A stretch of DNA of 12,593 bases from Puniceicoccales bacterium. GTDB lineage: Bacteria; Verrucomicrobiota; Verrucomicrobiia; Opitutales; UBA953. Made by a program: the position numbers and the translations under genes. Location: assembly GCA_031284845.1 (NCBI GenBank), contig JAITXH010000007.1, forward strand, positions 1 through 12,593. The letters are read 5' to 3'. Each line of letters starts with the position of its first letter. Within the stretch, counting starts at the first letter, position 1. Shown here piece by piece: positions 1 to 5,319 of the stretch. The notes beneath the pieces were generated by a model. That model had not been told where the DNA came from and made no database searches. It saw nothing but the letters and a program-made list of their open reading frames with translations.

Positions 1-56
1 GATTGCGAATCATACCACGTTTCGGCGGCGGGTTCGCGGTAGTCGTCGAGGGTGTG

Positions 57-106
57 ACTGCCCACAATGCAGTGGGCCGCGGGTTCGAGTCCCGCCTTTC
101 CTGGCA
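57..106 (+). other. tRNA-like 3' end (T-arm and acceptor strand), possible tRNA remnant or attachment site
   Basis: A canonical T-arm is visible at 79-95: stem GCGGG, loop TTCGAGT, stem CCCGC. It is followed by a 7-base acceptor-like strand CTTTCCT (96-102), a G at the discriminator position and GCA. Upstream, ACTGC (57-61) and GCAGT (69-73) can pair around a 7-base loop, leaving a 5-base variable region, which is tRNA-like spacing. However, that loop lacks the near-invariant U33. No strand pairing with the acceptor (AGGAAAG) occurs in the 56 bases before it, nor is there a normal D-arm. It is therefore not a complete tRNA as seen here. It could be the 3' piece of a tRNA left by an integrating element, a decayed tRNA, or part of an RNA starting outside the window. 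The G discriminator and CTTTCCT end would fit tRNA-Trp, among others. tmRNA is unlikely because its alanine-type acceptor end is missing. Confidence 0.4.
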
Positions 107-133
107 TTTTCTTCGCAAATAAAGGACGGAAAT

Positions 134-1558
134 ATGCAGGATGAAAAATTTCTTGTTCCCTATTTTTCATTTCTGAGTTCCCTGCCGCCCATGGATGCAG
201 TTCGTGTGATTTCCGATTACGTGCGCTTTCCCAGCGTATCCACCGACCCGGCCTTTGCCGCCGGGATGGCCGGTGCGCGGGATTTCGCCGCCAAACTGCT
301 CGCTGACGCGGGCCTCTCTGTCGAAGTGGTGCCCACCCCGCTTCACCCCATCGTCTTGGGGCGACGCCCCGGCCCGGCCTCATGGCCGCACGTCGTGCTC
401 TATGGGCACTACGACGTGCAACCCGCTGATCCGCTTGAACTTTGGACATCGCCTCCCTATCAAGCCACCGTGCGCAATGGGCGTCTCTACGGGCGCGGTG
501 CCGCCGACAACAAAGGCCCGCACACCATCGGTCTCCTCGGCCTCACCAAGCTCCTCCGGCGCCGGCCCGACCTGCCCTTGCGCGTGACGGTGCTCATCGA
601 AGGCGAGGAGGAAATAGGCAGCCCGAGCTTCAACGGCTTTCTCGAAAAATACAAAGCGGAGCTTTCCGGCGCGGACTTCGTGCTGCTCTCCGACACAGGC
701 AGCCCCAGTAAAGACCAGATCGTGGTGACGACCGGTCTGCGTGGCATCATCGGCCTCGAAGCACGCCTCACCGGGCCAAAGATGGACCTGCACTCCGGCC
801 TGCACGGTGGCGCAGTCTATAATACCATCCAGGCCCTCGCCGAAATCTGCACCTCCCTGCACAACGCCGACGGCTCCGTGAATGTGCCCGGTTTCTACGA
901 CGGCGTCCAGACTCCCTCGCAATGGGAACGGGATGAGTTGAAAAAATTCCCCCTCCCGGAAGCCGCTTACCGGGAATTTCTGGGAGTCGAAGCCCTTTAC
1001 GCGCAGCCCGGCTATACGCCCATCGAGGCGACGCGCTACGGCCCCACCCTCGAATTCAACGGCATAGGCGGCGGCTATCAAGGCGAGGGCGGCAAGACCG
1101 TCATCCCCTCAAAAGCATTTGCCAAAATCACCTGCCGCCTCATCCCCGGGCAAGATGCCGACGACATCATCCGCAAAGTCTCCGCCGCACTCCGCGCACG
1201 CGTGCCACGCGGCACCACCCTCGAGATCGTCATCAGGCAAGGGAACAACGCCTACCACGTCGTCCCGCCGGGGAAGCCGGACACACCGGCAGACCAGAAT
1301 CCCATCCTCGCCAAAGCGTTTGAAGCAGCAAAAGAAGCCGTGGCCGGCGCATTCGGCAAACCGCCCCTCTTCCTGAGCGAAGGCGGCAGCGTCCCCATCA
1401 TCGGCGACATCAAGACTGTCACCGGCTTGGATTCCCTGATGATCGGCCTTTTCACGCCGGACTCAAATCTCCATGCCCCGGACGAAAGTCTGGAACTGGC
1501 CATCATCGAACGCGGCATCCTCGCCTACGAAGCCCTGCTGGAGAAACTGGCAGGATGA
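134..1558 (+). CDS. M20 family metallopeptidase (CNDP2-like dipeptidase)
   Basis: This 474-residue protein has the signature of di-zinc M20 dipeptidases of the carnosinase/CNDP2 type, cytosolic enzymes that cleave dipeptides or short peptides. The metal site is complete: H92 and D94 in GHYDVQPAD, bridging D125 in GRGAADNKG, general base E159 and ligand E160 in EGEEEIGS, D187 in LLSDTGS, and H447 in NLHAPDE. DLHSGLHGG at 218-226 belongs to the lid/dimerisation domain (about 200-360), and SEGGSVPI at 415-422 is the usual C-terminal substrate-binding loop. The length is normal for the family. The start at 134 is chosen because AGGA (123-126) lies 7 bases upstream, the only convincing Shine-Dalgarno site in the window. 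An internal ATG at 191 (MDAVRVISDYV) would remove a 19-residue extension and is a real alternative. The next gene, serA, follows after 91 bases. The exact substrate cannot be told from the sequence. Confidence 0.93.
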   Translation: MQDEKFLVPYFSFLSSLPPMDAVRVISDYVRFPSVSTDPAFAAGMAGARDFAAKLLADAGLSVEVVPTPLHPIVLGRRPGPASWPHVVLYGHYDVQPADPLELWTSPPYQATVRNGRLYGRGAADNKGPHTIGLLGLTKLLRRRPDLPLRVTVLIEGEEEIGSPSFNGFLEKYKAELSGADFVLLSDTGSPSKDQIVVTTGLRGIIGLEARLTGPKMDLHSGLHGGAVYNTIQALAEICTSLHNADGSVNVPGFYDGVQTPSQWERDELKKFPLPEAAYREFLGVEALYAQPGYTPIEATRYGPTLEFNGIGGGYQGEGGKTVIPSKAFAKITCRLIPGQDADDIIRKVSAALRARVPRGTTLEIVIRQGNNAYHVVPPGKPDTPADQNPILAKAFEAAKEAVAGAFGKPPLFLSEGGSVPIIGDIKTVTGLDSLMIGLFTPDSNLHAPDESLELAIIERGILAYEALLEKLAG

Positions 1559-1599
1559 GACCGCAGTCGAAAAAGCGCCCCGCACCCGCGCTACAATCC

Positions 1600-1631
1600 G
1601 GGCAGGTAAATGCTGCCCAACCCTCTTTTTT
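1600..1631 (+). terminator. Possible weak terminator or leader hairpin between the M20 gene and serA
   Basis: GGGCAG (1600-1605) pairs perfectly with CTGCCC (1613-1618) around a 7-base loop. A run of six T lies at 1626-1631, separated from the stem by seven bases. The stem is short and the T-run is displaced, so termination would be inefficient. A TACAAT box at 1592-1597 could be a -10 element for serA with only a poor -35, in which case this hairpin would sit at the start of the serA leader. Confidence 0.3.
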
Positions 1632-1649
1632 CAACTACAACAAAGAAAT

Positions 1650-3242
1650 ATGAAAAGAATACTCGTCGCCGATAAAATCTCGCCCAGCGGTGTTGACTTC
1701 CTCAAGCAACAAGCAGGTTTCGAAGTCGTGGAAGCCGTCGGCTCCTCCCCGGAAAAATTGCTCACCCTCGTCGGCGATGTCTCCGCCATCCTCGTGCGCA
1801 GCGAGACCAAGATCACGCGCGAAATCATGGCCGCCGCCCCCAAGCTCGTCTGTGTCGGACGCGCAGGCGTCGGCGTGGATAACATTGATGTGGAAGCCGC
1901 CACCGAGCGCGGCGTCATCGTGATGAACACCCCCTCCGGCAACACAATCGCCACCGCCGAGTTGACCTTCACTCACCTCCTCTGCTGCGCCCGCCCCGTG
2001 CCCGCCGCCGCCGCTTCGATGCGCGCAGGCAAGTGGGCGCGAAAGGATTTCTCCGGCACTGAGCTTTACGGCAAGACACTCGGCATACTCGGCCTCGGAC
2101 GCATCGGCTCGGAGGTAGCCAAACGCGCCCTCGCCTTCGGCATGAAAGTCCTCGCCTACGACCCCTATCTCACCGAAGCACGCGCCAAAACCCTCGGCAT
2201 TGAAATGGCCTCCAAAGACGGCGTCTTCACGCAAGCCGACTACATCACCGTCCACATGCCGCTCACCGCGCAGACGGAGAACATGATAGACACCGCCGCC
2301 ATCGCAAAAATGAAAAAAGGCGTCCACATCGTGAACGTCGCCCGCGGCGGACTTGTCAGCGAGACCGCGCTGGCCGACGCCCTCCACTCCGGCAAAGTAG
2401 CCTCCGCCGGATTTGACGTTTTCACCGCCGAGCCACTCCCGGCAGACTCGTCCCTGCGCACCTTCCCCACGCTCACACTCACTCCGCACCTCGGCGCTTC
2501 GACCAGCGAAGCTCAAGAGAGCGTAGGGATCGAGATCGCGCAGGCCGTCGCGCAGGTGCTCAACGGCGGCCCCATCTGCAACGCCGTCAACATGCCCTCC
2601 GTGGATCAACGCTCGCTCCAGCAGTTGCGCCCCTTCTTCACGCTCGCAGAAAAGCTCGGCACCCTCCTCGAACAACTCGCGCCGGAGCGCGTCGAAAAAA
2701 TCCGCATCACCTACTGGGGCGCTGTCACAGACTTCGACACCCTGCCCCTTTCCCGCGCCATCCAGCGCGGCTACCTGCGCCGCATCAGCGGCCATGTGAA
2801 CGATGTCAACGCGCCCCATCTCATCAAGCGCCTCGGCATTGATGTGCAAGTCACGCAATCCAATTCCGAAGCGGACTACCGCGACCTCATCGAGGTGGAG
2901 GCCATCTGCGCCAATGGCAAGACGCGCACTCTCGCAGGCACCATTATCGGGAAAAACCATTCGCCGCGCATCGTAAGTTTCGACCATCAAGCCATCGAGT
3001 TCATCCCGGAATCCACCTTGCTCATTTTGGAAAACCGGGACGTCCCCGGCATCGTGGGCGACCTCGGCACCATCCTCGGACAGGCAGGCGTGAACATCGC
3101 CAACATGACGCTCAACCGCGACACCGGAGTGGAAGACCGGGCAGTGGCCGTGTATCAGCTCGACAGCACACCCGGCGAAGCCGCTCTGGAAAGCATCCGC
3201 AAGCACGCCGCCATCCTCGACGCCCGTATCGTCATAGCTTAA
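1650..3242 (+). CDS. serA: D-3-phosphoglycerate dehydrogenase
   Basis: This NAD-dependent cytosolic enzyme oxidises 3-phosphoglycerate to 3-phosphohydroxypyruvate, the first step of serine synthesis. The 530-residue protein is the long type I form. It has a split catalytic domain (about 1-98 and 287-315), a Rossmann domain with GLGRIG at 148-153, an allosteric substrate-binding (ASB) domain (about 320-445) and a C-terminal ACT domain (about 455-530) that normally mediates serine feedback. Catalytic residues are visible: R232 in ARGG, E261 in TAEP and H280 in TPHLGAS. GRAGVGVDNID (70-80) and NTPSGNT (93-99) are family signatures. The reading frame stays open upstream to 1473 inside the M20 gene, but the ATG at 1650 begins exactly where the family does (MKRILVADKIS). 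No Shine-Dalgarno site is seen, only A-rich sequence before the ATG. It could be regulated by serine through the ACT/ASB domains; no RNA switch is evident. Confidence 0.97.
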   Translation: MKRILVADKISPSGVDFLKQQAGFEVVEAVGSSPEKLLTLVGDVSAILVRSETKITREIMAAAPKLVCVGRAGVGVDNIDVEAATERGVIVMNTPSGNTIATAELTFTHLLCCARPVPAAAASMRAGKWARKDFSGTELYGKTLGILGLGRIGSEVAKRALAFGMKVLAYDPYLTEARAKTLGIEMASKDGVFTQADYITVHMPLTAQTENMIDTAAIAKMKKGVHIVNVARGGLVSETALADALHSGKVASAGFDVFTAEPLPADSSLRTFPTLTLTPHLGASTSEAQESVGIEIAQAVAQVLNGGPICNAVNMPSVDQRSLQQLRPFFTLAEKLGTLLEQLAPERVEKIRITYWGAVTDFDTLPLSRAIQRGYLRRISGHVNDVNAPHLIKRLGIDVQVTQSNSEADYRDLIEVEAICANGKTRTLAGTIIGKNHSPRIVSFDHQAIEFIPESTLLILENRDVPGIVGDLGTILGQAGVNIANMTLNRDTGVEDRAVAVYQLDSTPGEAALESIRKHAAILDARIVIA

Positions 3243-3266
3243 CGCGAGACACAGGCATCCGGAAAC

Positions 3267-3284
3267 GCCAGGCTCCAGCTTGGC
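3267..3284 (+). terminator. Hairpin 25 bases after serA, possible terminator
   Basis: GCCAGGC (3267-3273) pairs with GCTTGGC (3278-3284) around TCCA, with one G-T wobble. There is no T-run directly after it; only TTTT occurs at 3300-3303, at the edge of the repeat element. It may be a weak or factor-assisted serA terminator. Confidence 0.25.
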
Positions 3285-3302
3285 CGCAGGCGCAAGGGCT
3301 TT

Positions 3303-3324
3303 TCCGGGGCTAGGTCTCAGACCA
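3303..3324 (+). repeat. Left terminal inverted repeat of the element
   Basis: It begins TCCGGGGCTAGG and includes the near-palindrome GGTCTCAGACC. It is the reverse complement of 3862-3883 at 21 of 22 positions; the one mismatch is the centre base of that internal palindrome. Confidence 0.75.
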
Positions 3325-3346
3325 CTTACGAATAAAAATTCTCTTT

Positions 3347-3364
3347 AGAACCTGTTTACAATCT
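3347..3364 (+). repeat. Inner inverted-repeat block, left copy
   Basis: AGAACCTGTTTACAATCT recurs as its reverse complement at 3749-3766 with 16 of 18 bases identical. It adds to the mirror symmetry of the element. Confidence 0.6.
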
Positions 3365-3484
3365 TTTGAGAAACACTTTGTGCCGTGTATCGAGAGCGCC
3401 AACCCTGAGGACACTAAGGGCCTTAATGGAGCGGACTGCGGAAATGCCTCAGCCTACCACGAAAACTGGTCTGGATTTCTTCAC

Positions 3485-3531
3485 GGTGCCAACGGCACCG
3501 GACTCTTTAGCCTAGGGCAACGCCCTAGGTA
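3485..3531 (+). repeat. Twin-hairpin inverted-repeat block, left copy
   Basis: Two perfect hairpins with the same AAC loop stand side by side: GGTGCC-AAC-GGCACC (3485-3499) and CCTAGGGC-AAC-GCCCTAGG (3511-3529), joined by GGACTCTTTAG. The whole 47-bp block is repeated in reverse complement at 3679-3725 with three differences. Two of those are the two sides of one base pair in the second stem. Confidence 0.75.
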
Positions 3532-3550
3532 TAAAACGAGAAATACAACG

Positions 3551-3567
3551 CCGCCCTGAAAGGGCGG
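3551..3567 (+). repeat. GC hairpin, left copy
   Basis: CCGCCCT pairs with AGGGCGG around GAA, giving a perfect 7-bp stem. The mirrored hairpin at 3644-3660 keeps the six inner pairs with a different loop and outer pair. Confidence 0.65.
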
Positions 3568-3643
3568 GACACGAAGAGACATGCAGCCCATGAGGGCACC
3601 GAATATTCTCACAACGATTCCTATTGGCAAATGCTCTTTTGTT

Positions 3644-3660
3644 TCGCCCTTACAGGGCGA
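3644..3660 (+). repeat. GC hairpin, right copy
   Basis: TCGCCCT pairs with AGGGCGA around TAC, a perfect 7-bp stem. The outermost pair is T-A here and C-G in the left copy (3551-3567), so pairing is kept although the bases differ. Confidence 0.65.
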
Positions 3661-3678
3661 TATTTTCTATTGCGTTGT

Positions 3679-3725
3679 TACCCAGGGCGTTGCCCTGGGC
3701 TAAAGAGTCTGGTGCCGTTGGCACC
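3679..3725 (-). repeat. Twin-hairpin inverted-repeat block, right copy
   Basis: It is the reverse complement of 3485-3531 at 44 of 47 positions. It contains CCCAGGGC-GTT-GCCCTGGG (3681-3699) and GGTGCC-GTT-GGCACC (3711-3725), both perfect hairpins. Confidence 0.75.
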
Positions 3726-3748
3726 ATAGAAGAACTAGCGTTTCACTG

Positions 3749-3766
3749 AGATTGTAAACGCGTTCT
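3749..3766 (-). repeat. Inner inverted-repeat block, right copy
   Basis: AGATTGTAAACGCGTTCT is the reverse complement of 3347-3364 at 16 of 18 positions. Confidence 0.6.
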
Positions 3767-3861
3767 GAGAAGAGTCATTCTGTCGCGTATCCTCAAGTAA
3801 AAATGGTTTATCTTCAGACCTTGATTGGAAACGATTCTTAAGGGGAAAATTTCGGCACAAA

Positions 3862-3883
3862 TGGTCTCAGACCTAGCCCCGGA
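3862..3883 (-). repeat. Right terminal inverted repeat of the element
   Basis: It ends CCTAGCCCCGGA and mirrors 3303-3324 at 21 of 22 positions. It lies 163 bases before the next gene. The stretch 3884-4046 between them shows no gene; it contains a CTCCGGAG palindrome and a short CCTG/CAGG hairpin followed by TTTTT near 3964-3979. Confidence 0.75.
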
Positions 3884-3993
3884 GTGCATAAGACAAAGGG
3901 TGGTGGAGTTCAGCCTCCGGAGTCCGGTTTGTATCGGAAAGCACACGCGCCCCGCCCCTGATGCCTGATTGCAGGTTTTTCCTCCCTTACTGC

Positions 3994-4022
3994 TTGCCAG
4001 AAGCTTAGCCACCGCGCTAAAT
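3994..4022 (+). promoter_or_regulatory. Weak candidate promoter for the carboxynorspermidine dehydrogenase gene
   Basis: TTGCCA (3994-3999) matches the -35 consensus at five of six bases. After a 17-base spacer comes CTAAAT (4017-4022), a poor -10. Transcription would start about 18 bases before the ATG. The spacing is good but the -10 is weak, so this is only a suggestion. Confidence 0.22.
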
Positions 4023-4046
4023 GGCCACTCACTTTTTCAGTTTCCA

Positions 4047-5249
4047 ATGAGCAAAGTTCTTATCATCGGTGCCGGCGGCGTTGGCAACGTCGTCGCCCAC
4101 AAATGCGCGCAAGCGCGGGAAGTTTTCTCCGAAATACTCCTCGCCTCACGCAACGAAAACAAGTGTCGCGCCATCGCCGCCAATGTTAAAGCCGCCACCG
4201 GGCGCGACATCCAGACGGCCACGGTGGACGCTGACAATGTCGAGACTACCGTCGCCCTCATCAAAAAATTCCAACCCGCGCTGCTTATCAACGTCGCCCT
4301 GCCCTATCAGGATCTGCCCCTCATGGATGCCTGCTTGCACGCCGGTATCCACTATGTGGATACGGCCAACTACGAGCCGCTGAACTACGCCAAGTTCGAA
4401 TATTCCTGGCAATGGGCCTATCAAGAGCGCTTCAAGCAGGCCGGACTCACCGCCCTGCTCGGTTCCGGTTTCGACCCCGGAGTCACCAACGTATTTTGCG
4501 CCTACGCCCAAAAGCACCTCTTCGACGAGATCGAGTTGATAGACATCATGGACGCCAACGCAGGCGACCACGGCCACCATTTCGCAACGAACTTCAACCC
4601 CGAGATCAACATCCGCGAAATCACCCAGCGCGGGCGCTATTGGGAACGCGGCGAATGGAAGGAGACCGATCCGCTCTCCGTGCGTCAGGACTACGAATAT
4701 CCCGTCCTCGGCTCCAAACCCAGCTACTTGCTTTATCACGAAGAGCTAGAATCGCTCGCGCTGAACATCCGTGGTTTGAAGCGCATCCGTTTTTTCATGA
4801 CATTTTCCGACAAATACCTCACCCACCTGCGCGTGTTGGAAAACGTCGGCATGACGCGCATAGACCCCGTCGAATTTCAAGGCCAGCAAATCGTCCCCAT
4901 CCAATTCCTGAAAGCCCTCCTGCCCGACCCCGCCTCGCTCGGTCCGCGCACTAAAGGCAAGACCTGCATCGGGTGCGACATCACCGGCACCAAAGACGGC
5001 AAAAAGAAACGCATCTTCATTTACAACACCTGCGACCATCAGGAGTGCTACCGCGAGGTGAAATCTCAGGCCATCAGCTATACCACCGGCGTCCCCGCCA
5101 TGCTGGGTGGCGCGATGCTCGCCACGGGCCAATGGCTCCGCCCCGGCGTGTGGAACGTGGAGCAATGTGACCCCGACCCCTTCATGGATGCGCTCGGCAA
5201 ATACGGGTTGCCCTGGCAAATACAGGAATTGCCCGTGGCCGGAGCCTGA
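4047..5249 (+). CDS. Carboxynorspermidine/carboxyspermidine dehydrogenase (saccharopine dehydrogenase family)
   Basis: This 400-residue cytosolic oxidoreductase is expected to condense L-aspartate semialdehyde with a diamine (putrescine or 1,3-diaminopropane) using NADPH, giving carboxyspermidine or carboxynorspermidine. That is the alternative polyamine route known from Vibrio and many gut bacteria. An N-terminal Rossmann fold has GAGGVGNVVAHK at 8-19 and LLASRN at 31-36. GFDPGVTNVF (141-150), DANAGDHG (169-176), FATNFNPE (179-186), LLPDPASL (291-298) and SYTTGVPAMLGG (344-355) closely resemble the Vibrio enzyme as I remember it, and the length is normal. The ATG at 4047 gives the usual family N-terminus; the frame is open further upstream to 3969, but that part does not resemble the family. 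No Shine-Dalgarno site is visible. The partner decarboxylase nspC, often adjacent, is not in the window. A true saccharopine (lysine) role is less likely given these motifs. Confidence 0.92.
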   Translation: MSKVLIIGAGGVGNVVAHKCAQAREVFSEILLASRNENKCRAIAANVKAATGRDIQTATVDADNVETTVALIKKFQPALLINVALPYQDLPLMDACLHAGIHYVDTANYEPLNYAKFEYSWQWAYQERFKQAGLTALLGSGFDPGVTNVFCAYAQKHLFDEIELIDIMDANAGDHGHHFATNFNPEINIREITQRGRYWERGEWKETDPLSVRQDYEYPVLGSKPSYLLYHEELESLALNIRGLKRIRFFMTFSDKYLTHLRVLENVGMTRIDPVEFQGQQIVPIQFLKALLPDPASLGPRTKGKTCIGCDITGTKDGKKKRIFIYNTCDHQECYREVKSQAISYTTGVPAMLGGAMLATGQWLRPGVWNVEQCDPDPFMDALGKYGLPWQIQELPVAGA

Positions 5250-5319
5250 GAAACGCCCGGCGGCTTTCTGCGCTCCCCTCCTCGCTGCTGCTGCCCCTGC
5301 GCTCCTTTATCCCCCGTCC

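Larger units (their letters stand above)
3303..3883. mobile_element. About 580-bp non-coding inverted-repeat (MITE-like) element
   Basis: This stretch has no plausible gene but is strongly symmetrical. Its ends are 22-bp inverted repeats (3303-3324 and 3862-3883) matching at 21 of 22 positions. Inside them, further sequences recur in mirror order: an 18-bp block (3347-3364 / 3749-3766), a 47-bp block holding two hairpins (3485-3531 / 3679-3725, 44 of 47 matching), and a GC-rich hairpin (3551-3567 / 3644-3660). The centre of symmetry lies near 3593-3605. Terminal inverted repeats, small size and lack of a transposase fit a non-autonomous MITE-like element, or a compound of REP-type palindromes. 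No clear target-site duplication is visible at the outer edges (ttt before, gtgcat after). Its A+T content is noticeably higher than that of the flanking genes. Whether it occurs elsewhere in the genome cannot be seen here. Confidence 0.6.

Noticed and set aside
57..106. The 3' end of tmRNA (ssrA)
   Set aside because: tmRNA ends in an alanine-type acceptor (typically CTCCA before CCA, giving a G-U pair). Here the strand is CTTTCCT with a G discriminator.
380..1081. A 233-codon - strand frame within the M20 gene
   Set aside because: It is antisense to the catalytic core of a well-supported peptidase; the translation is biased in composition and unlike any family I know.
1600..1649. A serine- or glycine-responsive riboswitch ahead of serA
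   Set aside because: The serA leader is under 50 bases from the possible promoter and has only one short hairpin, far too small for a known glycine riboswitch.
1635..3206. A 523-codon open frame on the - strand opposite serA
   Set aside because: It lies entirely antisense to a full-length serA with intact catalytic residues; its translation is low-complexity Gly/Asp/Glu/His-rich with no recognisable domain, as expected from GC-rich codon bias on the coding strand.
3303..3883. A CRISPR array
   Set aside because: The repeats are inverted and mirrored rather than direct and evenly spaced, there are no unique spacers of constant length, and no cas genes are present.
3743..4012. An 89-codon - strand frame across the right part of the palindromic element
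   Set aside because: It crosses the terminal inverted repeat, contains no recognisable motif and has no supporting start context.
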